A stretch of DNA of 64,000 nucleotides from Epiperipatus broadwayi (GCA_028023455.1 JAQFVV010000445.1:372001-436000); one strand, 5' to 3'; counted from the first letter of the stretch, positions 49,079-59,609 are shown. Program-made: numbers and translations. Notes: generated from the sequence alone by a model not told the origin.

Positions 49079-49580
49079 TCAATATAGGAATTCAGTTGTT
49101 TGTGCTAGAAGAAGTAATTGCATAGTCTTTTGAAGAACTATTGTTGTATTCTGTATTTTTGTTAAGTTGAGAGTGATGAACTGGGCAGCATGATCTGAGA
49201 TTATAGATGGACTGAGTTCAAGATTAAAATAATGATGTAACATTGGTGAGTAGAAACTCAAATCTATAAGTGACTTATATCTATTATCATTAAATGATAT
49301 GAAGTTTGATGGGAAAAAACCTTCAGCACTCATAAGTGGGATTGTTATTTGATATCTATTATCATTAAATGATATGAAGTTTGATGGGAAAAAACCTTCA
49401 GCACTCATAAGTGGGATTGTTATTTGATGGATCCATTTAGTGACAAAGGTTTGGTAGGTCATGTTGAATCTCCCATGAGTATTACAGGACTCAGTGTTGC
49501 TGTAAGCATTGAATTTATTATTGTTATTATTCTGGACATGATGACAGGGCTTGGTGGTATATAGACAAATACTAGGTTAA
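49079..49580 (-). pseudogene. LINE endonuclease remnant with in-frame 25-residue duplication
   Basis: LVFVYIPPSP and ILMGDST (GDFN-like) near 49485-49570, then SLIDLSFYSP and the terminal SDHAAQF of an AP-type endonuclease. Between them a 75-bp unit (49277-49351 and 49352-49426) is tandemly repeated, duplicating QITIPLMSAEGFFPSNFISF plus five residues without shifting the frame. Confidence 0.8.
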
Positions 49581-50151
49581 GTGTGATATTTTTATAATGG
49601 AGTGTTATTATGATAAGATTAGAGTCAATATATATATATATATAATTTTAAAAGAATTGAAAAGGCAGTTATGGGATACAATTATACCTGTGCCACCTGA
49701 TGATGGTGATGATTCTCTTGAGCATGCATAAAACCCTTGGCTGACTTAATATTTTGATGAATCAATTTGAGAGCTGCTGTATATTTTTGTTTTCAAAAGC
49801 CCCAGTATGTATGGTTGTGTTGTATGTAACCATTTCTTGAGTTGAAAAGGTTTTTTGGTGGTATTTAAGCCTCTAATGTTGAGAGATCCAATTTTTATTT
49901 TCATGTTTTTTGTATAATTCTATAATAGGATGTTGATTTTTATTATTTTTGAATTCTAAAGATTTTTGTTTAAATTGCAATAGATGAATGTTGATGCATA
50001 TTTCAGACTTTGTAGGATTTATCATCAGTTTTTCTTTCATTTAATAGTGGTTCAGACTCTATATAGGTAATTTGTGTTGGAACTGAAAAGTTGTCCATTT
50101 ATTGTTGGCTTAAGTCCATTTCTATTTCATTATTTTCTAGGTTGTTTATAT

Positions 50152-50790
50152 CTACTGAGTTGTACTTTTGATCTGTTTTTTTTTTTGCTTTTTTGAGTCA
50201 TGATTTTTAGGTGGTATACCTGGCTTTCTTGTTCCCTTTGGTGTATTCTCATGAATGGGTGGAAGGGGTGGTTCTATTGCATCCATTATATTTGATGCAG
50301 TTTTGTTTATTATTGTAGTTTGTTTTAATATTTGTATCCTTACATTATCTAGATTTATATTTTCATTATATAGCTGTGTGTGTATATTTTCTGTTTGTTG
50401 ATTTTTTATTTGGTACAACAACTTTTGTTTTAATGAGATGCTGATCTTGTGATGTAATTTCTGTATTTTGTTGTGTGGTTTCTTGAGAGCTACTTTCATT
50501 TGAATCTAGGGTGTATATGTTAGTTTTTGGGTTATTATTTTTTTGGTTGATCTTTGAGATAGGCAATTCTGTTTGGTTATCACTTTTGTTTGTGGGTGTT
50601 TGAATCTGTTTTTTCTGGTTTCTATTGAGTTACCACTGGATTTAATATTATTACAAATTTTATTTTCATTATCAGTGGATTGTTCTGGGGAGGGAGTGTG
50701 GCTTGTTTACAGTGATTGCCTTTTGTGTTATCACACTGAGTTGCTAGGTAGCCTCACTGTCCACAGCCAAAACACTGTGGCTTTAGACCT
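50152..50790 (-). pseudogene. LINE ORF1 remnant with broken CCHC zinc knuckle
   Basis: At about 50735-50785 the minus strand reads PQCFGCGQ, a TGA stop, then GYLATQCD. The C-x2-C and final C fit a CCHC knuckle, with Y in place of H. Downstream (50152-50566) are Asn/Gln/Lys-rich frames and a proline-rich stretch EPPLPPIHE. Nucleic-acid binding in the element's RNP is the family role. Confidence 0.65.
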
Positions 50791-50930
50791 CTTATGTGAA
50801 GATAAAGAGATGCATTTTATTGGTAATTTGTGTTGGAATTGTTTCTGCATCTATGTTTTTAGGAAGTTTTATTTTAATTTCAAAATGATTACTGCATATA
50901 GGTATTGGTGTGTCTTCTAAATATATAGGC

Positions 50931-51362
50931 TGTAGGGCAATTACTTTTCCAAACAGGTTCATCATTTTTTAAAATTCTTGTAAGTTGTATTTCAGATAAG
51001 TATTTTTTAGCACTCCAGTAATAATATTTTGCCAGTTTTCATCTATAATTACGAGTATGTAATTGGATTGAAAATGTTCTTTTTGCTGCTGCTTATAAAA
51101 ATCAATGGTGTTTTGTTACAAACGTGAATATGATTTTCAAGGAAGATGTGAATTATCTTAAAGAGATTTAAAGAATTGATTGTTTCAGTTGGGAAATTTT
51201 GGCAGAGAATAGAATATGGTTGAGACTACAATTAGCCATGATGCTGAGATATTTCAGAAAAAAAAGTTGCTGCTAAAGAAATCAAAGAAGCAGTATAAAA
51301 TATCAAACAAAGAAATAAAAATATGGCTTAGCAGGTTCAATGTGTAGGTGTGATTCACAGAT

Positions 51363-51364
<2 letters not shown>
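50931..51364. other. Spacer, nothing recognised
   Basis: May include more of the LINE 5' part (minus strand). No motif allows a boundary. Confidence 0.4.

Positions 51365-51454
<90 letters not shown>
51365..51454. repeat. (TA)n microsatellite, ~45 units
   Basis: An uninterrupted TA run directly abutting the left LTR of the 51.5-57.9-kb element. Confidence 0.97.
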
Positions 51455-51457
<3 letters not shown>

Positions 51458-51484
51458 AATGGATGTTTAAGACACCATTACAAA

Positions 51485-51984
51485 NNNNNNNNNNNNNNNN
51501 NNNNNNNNNNNNNNNNNNNNNNNNNNNNNNNNNNNNNNNNNNNNNNNNNNNNNNNNNNNNNNNNNNNNNNNNNNNNNNNNNNNNNNNNNNNNNNNNNNNN
51601 NNNNNNNNNNNNNNNNNNNNNNNNNNNNNNNNNNNNNNNNNNNNNNNNNNNNNNNNNNNNNNNNNNNNNNNNNNNNNNNNNNNNNNNNNNNNNNNNNNNN
51701 NNNNNNNNNNNNNNNNNNNNNNNNNNNNNNNNNNNNNNNNNNNNNNNNNNNNNNNNNNNNNNNNNNNNNNNNNNNNNNNNNNNNNNNNNNNNNNNNNNNN
51801 NNNNNNNNNNNNNNNNNNNNNNNNNNNNNNNNNNNNNNNNNNNNNNNNNNNNNNNNNNNNNNNNNNNNNNNNNNNNNNNNNNNNNNNNNNNNNNNNNNNN
51901 NNNNNNNNNNNNNNNNNNNNNNNNNNNNNNNNNNNNNNNNNNNNNNNNNNNNNNNNNNNNNNNNNNNNNNNNNNNNNNNNNNNN
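51485..51984. other. Assembly gap of exactly 500 N
   Basis: Flanking bases align to the right LTR with only three bases (AAT) unaccounted for, so 500 is most likely a placeholder length. Confidence 0.95.
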
Positions 51985-53189
51985 TATAGTTTTATAGAGG
52001 TGAAGAAAATAAAATAAATTTTTATATAAGGTTTCGTTTGTAAAACTTGATTAAAAGTTTTTTTTAAATGCTTGTACAAATATATATATATATATGTAAG
52101 TGGGAATTATATTTTAATACCACAGTTATATTTGATTTTTAATTTTAATTTTGGAAAAAAAAAAGAAAACGAAGATTTTTTTTTTTTTTTTGTTAAATTT
52201 ATGTAAAAGTAAAGTGTACAAATAGATTGCTTTTCAGATTTGGGGATTTAGATTGATAAGGCTAATTAAAAAGAAAGAAAACAAAAAGAAAAGAATTTTT
52301 CATTAGCTAATTCCTAGATCTGTAAAGGGCAATTTATTTCGTTAATTAGATAACTATTGTATCTAGATCGAGAATTTTTAAATTTTAATTAAAAAGAAAA
52401 AGTTTGGTAATTGGTTTAAGAGATATGATTCAGATATAACAGGCTGAATCAGGCCATTGGATTAGCTTTGACTGGCTTTCAATACTTGCATCAGCTAGTA
52501 TATCTGGACCAGCGCAAAGAGACAGACACCAACTAGGAGAGGAGAATTGCACAAACTCTGGGACACTTCCACCAACTCTGAAAGATACTTGCACAAACTA
52601 TTCCTGCATATTCTGAAAGCTGACCCGGTAATTATTCTACCTAGAATGAACATTAAACCTACAGCAAGAATATTTTCTTTACCATGATGTGCTAAGCTTC
52701 CCACCAGGACAGGCTTGGATGTCCTGTGTCTCCATTAACTGCCTACAATGCCATAAGAACCGGCTCCAAAGAAACCACTAACCAACCCGCCCAAGCCTAC
52801 CATCAGTGAATTCAGAGCAACGGACTAACCTAAGAAGTCTAGTGCACTAGCATTTAAATAAATTATTAAGGTACCTTACATTTTTGCAATTTAAATAATG
52901 TTGTCTTAGATTTGTTCCCTTTTCTTTTTAAATATAAATGTTTTTCAAGTTGTATCTTATGTAATTCGATATCTGTGTGCTTGATATTTTTTTTTTTAAC
53001 GAGTGCTAGTTTCAAACCTATTACTGTCCATCCTATTTAAGTCCTAGTAAGTAAGATAGTTTATTTATAATCTCACATCCCTTTTATTATAGAAAGCTGT
53101 CTGGATATTACAGACTATTTTAATTGACTTCTGGCTCGTGACCCATTTTATTATTAGTTCTACTTATGTCGTGAAACTTTATTTATAAT

Positions 53190-53612
53190 AGACTATTAAG
53201 AAATATAATAGTTCTTAGTTTTATTTCTTCAAGCTTCCAATTCGTTTATTAGGGGCACGTACGATCATTTTAACCCTCTCAATAGGTAGATCGTGAGCTC
53301 CTAGCCTGTCTCACTCAGAGGGAGGTCAATCGTTTGAAAGTACTTTCAACACTCTTTTTATTATTATTAATGTTTTGGAAGCTACTTTCTTATTTCTTAG
53401 ACTATTAAGAAATATAATAGTTCTTAGTTTTATTTCTTCAAGCTTCCAATTCGTTTATTAGGGGCCCGTACAATCGTTTTAACCCTCTCAATAGGTAGAT
53501 CGTGAGCTCTTAGCCTGTCTCACTCAGAGGGAGGTCAGTCGATTGAAAGTAATAACTTTCAACACCCTTTTTATTATTATTAATGTTTTGGAAGCTACCT
53601 TCGCATTTCTTC
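53190..53612 (+). repeat. 209-bp tandem duplication inside the 5' LTR
   Basis: AGACTATTAAGAAATATAAT starts at 53190 and again at 53399. The copies share GGTAGATCGTGAGCTC and ACTCAGAGGGAGGTCA and diverge slightly. The same duplication is in the 3' LTR (57038, 57247). Confidence 0.85.
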
Positions 53613-54106
53613 TGTTTCGACATAAATCTCTTTTCCTAACTATGGGTTATAAGCAGGAAGCTAACCTCCCTTGTCGATGTGAGATCACTGTATACTTACT
53701 AATACTTCTGCTACTGCCAGTATTTTTCACTCTTTCACGCACAGGAAATCACTCTCAAAGCCATATAAATATTTTAGTTTAATTTTGATGAAAGTACGTG
53801 TAGTACCTATTTTAAATGTGCTTTAAAGATTATTATTTAGATTTATGTTTATTTAATCATACTTTTAATAAAATTATTTATTTATTCATTTACTTAGTTG
53901 ATTTTGTTTTCTGTTGCTACCTTTCCAACTCACTGAACAAAACATAGATCTCATTTGCTTGATTGAGCTAGTCTGGCGCATTCGATTCGCATATCCTGTA
54001 ACCCCTTAAAAATAAATGTCTAGTTTCAAATTTCGGACTAGTGGTGCCCTGGCGGTCAGTTTATGCAAGTCTAAAGCTTTTGTCCGGTATATCGGATAGT
54101 AATTTT

Positions 54107-54129
54107 TGGCGCAAACAAACGTGGGAGCC
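54107..54129 (+). promoter_or_regulatory. Candidate primer-binding site
   Basis: TGGCGC, then AAACA, then AACGTGGGAGCC. The two halves match the ends of a tRNA-Lys-type primer-binding site (TGGCGC...AACGTGGG) but with extra bases in the middle, so the primer assignment is tentative. Confidence 0.45.
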
Positions 54130-54479
54130 GATATTAAAACTTTATGTGAGATGTTTTGTTCGGGTGGTTGGGAAAAATAAACAGAAATGGTAGGCGAAAA
54201 TAGGTGAAATAAAGTTAGTGGTAGAATAGAAGTTGATGGAAAGATGCAGGTAGTTTCAGATTTGTCCGTATTTAATGTTTTGATATTTAAAAAGAGTTTA
54301 TTAATTAGTTCGACATTTGTAAAGTTTTTTAAAAAAAGTAAAGAGTTTAAGTTTGCTTTGTAAAAATAAAATAAAGTTAGCTGTTGAAGATTAAATAAAT
54401 AAAAAAAAAATGTTAATAAACAGATTTAAAAGAAAAGTTCAGTTGGTAATCTGGAAAAAAAAATAGATTTAACAGAGCT

Positions 54480-55358
54480 ATGTTTATTTTGAAAATGGAA
54501 GCTAAAGAAGAAAGCGATAGAGAGGCAGGTTGGGAAGAGAGCCCAGTTTCATTTATACACCCCCAGATAGTAGAAAAAGAAGAGAGTGAGACACAGATGA
54601 TGATGAAGATGATGATGAAGTTGATAATAGAAATGAAACAAAATATAACAAAACAAAATATAGAAATAAAACGGAGTCAACAAACAATACTGGAGGAGCT
54701 GAGAGCAGAAATGAAAGGAATGAGTCAGGAAATATTGAAGACAGTTGACAAAAATCAGGCAGCTATAGATGCCATAGAGAAAGATTCGAATAAGGAGGTT
54801 CAGGAAGTTGAAATAGTAAAGGAAGAGGCAAAAGACAGGAAAGATGAATTAGAACAGGATAGCGTTAGAACAGGCAAGGAAGAAATAGAGATAGAAGTTG
54901 GTAGAGATTGGATGCAGATAGGTGGTGAGATAGAAAATGCAGATCAAAAGACAGAGAATAACGTAAAAGAGTTTCTGCAAGAAACTAAAAATAAATTGGT
55001 TAAAATATCTAGTGGTTGTGAATATGAATTTGAAAAGAAGAGAGTTAAGAAAAAAGTTAAGGAGTATGATTTTAAGGCAGAGATAAAAGCTATCTATAGA
55101 GCAATTTTATTTGAAAAGACTATAGAAGAGGGATTTGTTCCATTTCTTATTAACGAGGTGGGCTGTACTAAAGTGGGACACATTGAACAGATATATTTTG
55201 CTCGGCTAAAGGGTCATAAGATATACGAGCTACAAGATAAAACAGAACGAGAAAGAGACAAGGCAATAATGTATAAGCGAAGGACAGACAAAAGGGGGAA
55301 AGGAACGTACATTAGAGAGTCAGTAAGAATAAAGAAAGAACCGCCTGACCGAGCATAA
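54480..55358 (+). CDS. Gag-like coiled-coil protein of the LTR element, 292 aa
   Basis: Intact frame. An alternative start at 54495 (MEAKEESD) is as plausible as 54480. The protein is very rich in E and K. Residues ~38-50 are a Met-rich helix (QMMMKMMMKL); residues ~40-135 have heptad-like hydrophobic spacing, suggesting a coiled coil. Residues ~205-250 form a more ordinary globular-looking part (KAIYRAILFEKTIEEGFVPF, VGHIEQIYFARL). The C-terminal ~45 residues are strongly basic (MYKRRTDKRGKGTY), suiting RNA binding. No zinc knuckle, protease or membrane segment. Position between LTRs and downstream of a primer-binding-like site is the reason to call it gag-like; I do not recognise the family. 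Confidence 0.65.
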   Translation: MFILKMEAKEESDREAGWEESPVSFIHPQIVEKEESETQMMMKMMMKLIIEMKQNITKQNIEIKRSQQTILEELRAEMKGMSQEILKTVDKNQAAIDAIEKDSNKEVQEVEIVKEEAKDRKDELEQDSVRTGKEEIEIEVGRDWMQIGGEIENADQKTENNVKEFLQETKNKLVKISSGCEYEFEKKRVKKKVKEYDFKAEIKAIYRAILFEKTIEEGFVPFLINEVGCTKVGHIEQIYFARLKGHKIYELQDKTERERDKAIMYKRRTDKRGKGTYIRESVRIKKEPPDRA

Positions 55359-55802
55359 GTGATATTGATCGGAGGTACTGCTAAAAAAAAAAAAACTCAA
55401 TGGATTTGTAATTGGACTACGAGTTGAGAATAGAAATTTATTTCGATGTAGGTGATAAGCCTGAATGAATTTTGTAAATAATATATAATTACAACTATAT
55501 ATGTGTCTGATAAACAATATTACATTTTGATATTTTGAATTATGTTCGTTTTTATTTAATAAAATGTATAGTGGTTGTCATATTTCTATTACTTAGTTGT
55601 AAATAGTTATTTTAATAGATCGCCAGTATATTCCTGAAAATTTATGTTACTTGCAAATGATTTAAAATAGTGTTCGTTAGGGTAGTTGGACGGATTTGAT
55701 TTTTTTTAAAGTGAGAACAAACTTAGAGAAAACTGGTTAGTGGTAGACAGAGCAAAGTCAGCTAAGTTTTCTTTTTTTTTGTTGTGATGACGGAGAGGCA
55801 GT
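55359..55802. other. Interior of LTR element, 3' untranslated part
   Basis: AT-rich, no frame. GACGGAGAGGCAG just before the right LTR may serve as polypurine tract, though it is short and impure. Confidence 0.5.
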
Positions 55803-57933
55803 TGTAATGGATGTTTAAGACACCATTACAAAAATTATAGTTTTATAGAGGTGAAGAAAATAAAATAAATTTTTATATAAGGTTTCGTTTGTAAAACTTG
55901 ATTAAAAGTTTTTTTTAAATGCTTGTAAAAATATATATATATGTGTGTGTGTGTGTGGGAATTATATTTTAATACCACAGTTATATTTGATTTTTAATTT
56001 TAATTTTGGAAAAAAAAAAGAAAACTAAGATTTTTTTTTTTTTTGTTAAATTTATGTAAAAGTAAAGTGTACAAATAGATTGCTTTTCAGATTTGGGGAT
56101 TTATAAGGCTAATTAAAAAGAAAGAAAACAAAAAGAAAAGAATTTTTCATTAGCTAATTCCTAGATCTGTAAAGGGCAATTTATTTCATTAATTAGATAA
56201 CTATTGTATCTAGATTGAGAATTTTTAAATTTTAATTAAAAAGAAAAAGTTTGGTAATTGGTTTAAGAGATATGATTCAGATATAACAGGCTGAATCAGG
56301 CCATTGGATTAGCTTTGACTGGCTTTCAATACTTGCATCAGCTAGTATATCTGCACCAGTGCAAAGAGACAGACACCAACTAGGAGAGGAGAATTGCACA
56401 AACTCTGGGACACTTCCACCAACTCTGAAAGATACTTGCACAAACTATTCCTGCATATTCTGAAAGCTGATCCGGTAATTATTCTACCTAGAATGAACAT
56501 TAAACCTACAGCAAGAATATTTTCTTTACCATGATGTGCTAAGCTTCTCGCCAGGACAGGCTCGGACGTCCTGTGTCTCCATTAACTGCCTACAATGCCA
56601 TAAGAACTGGCTCCAAAGAAACCACTAACCAACTCGCCCAAGCCTACCGTCAGTGAATTCAGAGCAACGGACTAACCTAAGAAGTCTAGTGCACTAGCAT
56701 TTAAATAAATTATTAAGGTACCTTACATTTTTGCAATTTAAATAATGTTGTCTTAGATTTGTTCCCTTTTCTTTTTAAATATAAATGTTTTTCAAGTTGT
56801 ATCTTATGTAATTCGATTTCTGTGTGCTTGATATTTTTTTTTTTTAACGAGTGCTAGTTTCAAACCTATTACTGTCCATCCTATTTAAGTCCTAGTAAGT
56901 AAGATAGTTTATTTATAATCTCACATCCCTTTTATTATAGAAAGCTGTCTGGATATTACAGACTATTTTAATTGACTTCTGGCTCATGACCCATTTTATT
57001 ATTAGTTCTACTTATGTTGTGAAACTTTATTTATAATAGACTATCAAGAAATATAATAGTTCTTAGTTTTATTTCTTCAAGCTTCCAATTCGTTTATTAG
57101 GGGCACGTACGATCATTTTAACCCTCTTAATAGGTAGATCTTGAGCTCCTAGCCTGTCTTACTCAGAGGGAGGTCAATCGATTGAAAGTACTTTCAACAC
57201 TCTTTTTATTATTATTAATGTTTTGGAAGCTACTTTCTTATTTCTTAGACTATTAAGAAATATAATAGTTCTTAGTTTTATTTCTTCAAGCTTCCAATTC
57301 ATTTATTAGGGGCTCGTACGATCGTTTTAACCCTCTCAATAGGTAGATCATGAGCACCTAGCCTGTCTCACTCAGAGGGAGGTCAATCGATTGAAAGTAA
57401 TAACTTTCAACACCCTTTTTATTATTATTAATGTTTTGGAAGCTACCTTCGCATTTCTTCTGTTTCGACATAAATCTCTTTTCCTAACTATGGGTTATAA
57501 GCAGGAAGCAAACCTCCTTTGTCGATGTGAGATCACTGTATACTTACTAATACTTCTGCTACTGCCAGTATTTTGCACTCTTTCACGCACAGGAAATCGC
57601 TCTCAAAGCCATATAAATATTTTAGTTCAATTTTGATGAAAGTACGTGTAGTACCTATTTTAAATGTGCTTTAAAGATTATTATTTAGATTTATGTTTAT
57701 TTAATCATACTTTTAATAAAATTATTTATTTATTCATTTACTTAGTTGATTTTGTTTTCTGTTGCTACCTTTCCAACTCACTGAACAAAACATAGATCTC
57801 ATTTGCTTGATTGAGCTAGTCTGGCGCATTCGATTCGCATATCCTGTAACCCCTTAAAAATAAATGTCTAGTTCCAAATTTCGGACTAGTGGCACCCTGG
57901 CGGTCAGTTTATGTGAGTCTAAAGCTTTTGTCC
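55803..57933 (+). repeat. 3' LTR, 2131 bp
   Basis: Starts TGTAATGG, ATGTTTAAGACA, CCATTACA, so the first 28 bases form an 8-bp perfect inverted repeat. By eye it differs from the left LTR by roughly one or two changes per 60-base line. The open frame at 57391-57636 is shared by both LTRs (53543-53782) with a few replacements, but has no recognised domain. Confidence 0.85.
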
Positions 57934-58440
57934 ATTATAATATATATATATATAGCCATTGCAAAATTCACTTTTAGAGTGTTTTTTTCTTTTCTTTCTA
58001 TTCTTTGGAATTGGAATCACCATACTCATTTATAAGTGTTGCTATGTGTACAGTCAAAAAGAACTACATTAATATAATTGAAAGCATGCTTCCACAATTT
58101 ATTTATATTAGTTGATATTTTAAAGTTAAATTACACTGTGGTTTATTTGTTACACAGACTCATGTGTAGATGTTATAAATATCTATCATAAATTAATAAC
58201 AGTATAAATAATAACCTAGTTAAAGCAATACTAAATCTTCAATTCATTATCTACTGTATTTTTTATGCAGTAACATGATAAAAAAATAAATTAATCTTCA
58301 GAAATTATGTGTTTTAGCTCTTAGATACTAGTTATAATGTTAACTAACATTCCCACTAAATGTAACACAACCATTCTTATTTAAATATCACTAATATGAT
58401 TTATTAGATTTTAATGTTTGAATGTATAATGTAGCAATAT
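57934..58440. other. AT-rich spacer
   Basis: Begins with a TA run next to the LTR; nothing else recognised. Confidence 0.4.
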
Positions 58441-58512
58441 TATAGAGAGCATACCAATAGCTCAAATAATAAGTGCGGTAACAGAAAATATTTAAAATCT
58501 CTATTCAGAACA

Positions 58513-58575
58513 TTTTTATCCCCAGACCAATTGGTTCTGAGCTTTTGGCTCACCTCAGTGAGGAGCTGTAATATT
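58513..58575 (-). ncRNA. Decayed hammerhead-like motif, left arm of 58-kb palindrome
   Basis: Minus strand: AATATT, loop, TCCTCA, CTGAGG, stem II GAGC-CAAAA-GCTC, GAACCAATTGGTC, TGGGGA, loop, AATGTT. Stem I (TCCTCA/TGGGGA and AATATT/AATGTT, with wobbles), stem II and a self-complementary stem III ACCAATTGGT are kept. The core is altered (CTGAGGT instead of CTGATGA, GAACC instead of GAAAC), so activity is doubtful. Confidence 0.5.
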
Positions 58576-58749
58576 CAGACACTAGATTTAAAATATTAAC
58601 TCAAAACCCAGCACTTATTTAATATATAATATTTAAGTAGAAACTCTGAAATTTTTGGACATCATGTTCAAAAATTTCAGAGTTTCTACTTAAATATTAC
58701 ATATTAAATAAGTGCTGGGTTTTGAGTTGATATTTTAGATCTAGTGTCT

Positions 58750-58812
58750 GAATATTCTAGCTCCTCTCTGAGATGAGCCAAAAGCTCGGAACCAATTTAT
58801 CTGGGGATATAA
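58750..58812 (+). ncRNA. Decayed hammerhead-like motif, right arm of 58-kb palindrome
   Basis: TCCTCT, CTGAGATGAGC, CAAAA, GCTCGGAACC, AATTTATC, TGGGGA. Stem II is intact; stem I has an end mismatch and stem III is broken. Compared with CTGATGA, the core appears to have lost the T. Confidence 0.45.
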
Positions 58813-58897
58813 ATGTTCTGGATAGAAATTTTAAATATTTTCTCTTACCGCACTTATTAATTAAGAGCTTGTTTGAGCTATTGGTACACTCTCTATA

Positions 58898-59573
58898 TTT
58901 CATATACAAACTCATAAAAGCAATGTCACAATATATATGACTTGTTTTATTGATTATTATAATGTAGCAGTACTATTTAAATAGTTTCCATTTACAATGG
59001 CTTACTAATGCACTGCACAGAGTTAAACATTGCACAAACATGTAGATATTTAAATATGGTTATGGGAATGTTGATTATCTTCAAAGGTGATTTCTCAAAA
59101 TATATGTCCTGAGGAGGTTTGATTTCATTTTTTTTTATGTGGTAATAGAAAATATATCGATAATGAAGATTTAATATCATTTTATTATATATATGAAAAC
59201 TTCATTAAATTTTAATGTCTATATCAAAAATTAGAAAATATCACATTTTATATAATCCTTGATAAAGTCGTTAAAGCCAGTAAAATGTAAATATATTTCT
59301 ATTATTTTATGTAAGATAAACTCCATTTTAACTACATAAAGATAAACTCCATTTTAACTACATAAGCAGCACTGACTTACTTTAAGATCTAACAGTTTCT
59401 TATGCTCAAACATAAGACTGTTAAAATTGGAATGTTTTATACTAATAGCTTTTGTTGTACATTTTAGGCAATGAAGTTTCATAACTATGTTAATTCATGT
59501 AAAGATACATAAATATTATATGCCACTTTTTAATACTTATTGGTTATGATTATTAATCATTTTATAACATCAG

Positions 59574-59609
<36 letters not shown>

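Larger units (their letters stand above)
46551..50930 (-). mobile_element. Non-LTR retrotransposon (LINE) with zinc-knuckle ORF1, EN and RT, decayed
   Basis: About 4.4 kb on the minus strand, in the order ORF1 with a zinc-knuckle remnant, endonuclease, linker, reverse transcriptase and C-terminal domain. The C-terminal segment with IWKRK...ISLKNLS...NGLG resembles L1/Tx1-like elements, but the clade is not certain from eye alone. Multiple stops, frameshifts and a mutated catalytic motif make it inactive. Confidence 0.85.
51455..54085 (+). repeat. 5' LTR (contains a 500-base gap)
   Basis: Sequence 51455-51484 plus 51985-54085 totals 2131 bases, the same as the right LTR. The exact right end is uncertain: similarity stops at GCTTTTGTCC, while the primer-binding-like site starts about 20 bases later, so the LTR may end nearer 54100. 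Confidence 0.8.
51455..57933 (+). mobile_element. LTR retrotransposon with 2.1-kb LTRs and a single gag-like ORF
   Basis: Near-identical direct repeats 51455-54085 (with an assembly gap) and 55803-57933 flank about 1.7 kb. LTRs begin TGTAATGG. A primer-binding-like site lies at 54107-54129 and a short purine-rich stretch (GACGGAGAGGCAG) precedes the right LTR. The only long frame is 54480-55358; no protease, RT, RNase H or integrase is visible, so it needs enzymes in trans. The intact ORF and close LTR similarity suggest fairly recent insertion. Both outer flanks are TA repeats, which hides any target duplication. Confidence 0.85.
58441..58897. mobile_element. 457-bp palindromic element with two hammerhead-like motifs
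   Basis: Arms are near-perfect reverse complements: left start TATAGAGAGCATACCAATAG, right end CTATTGGTACACTCTCTATA. The centre is near 58668 (GGACATCATGTTC). It carries one decayed hammerhead-like motif per arm, pointing outward. The order TCCCCAGACC, motif, (C)ACTAGAT matches the 30-kb element, so the two are related. Confidence 0.8.

Noticed and set aside
51303-52079. Long open frames across the TA repeat and the N gap
   Set aside because: They are made of (TA)n-encoded Ile/Tyr runs and unknown bases, not genes.
52495-52704. Minus-strand frame in the LTR with a hydrophobic, glycine-containing sequence
   Set aside because: It lies in LTR sequence, is antisense to the element, and is bounded by stops; likely chance.
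53543-53782. Frame shared by both LTRs, with hydrophobic segments
   Set aside because: Conservation is expected because LTRs are copies of one another; no domain recognised.
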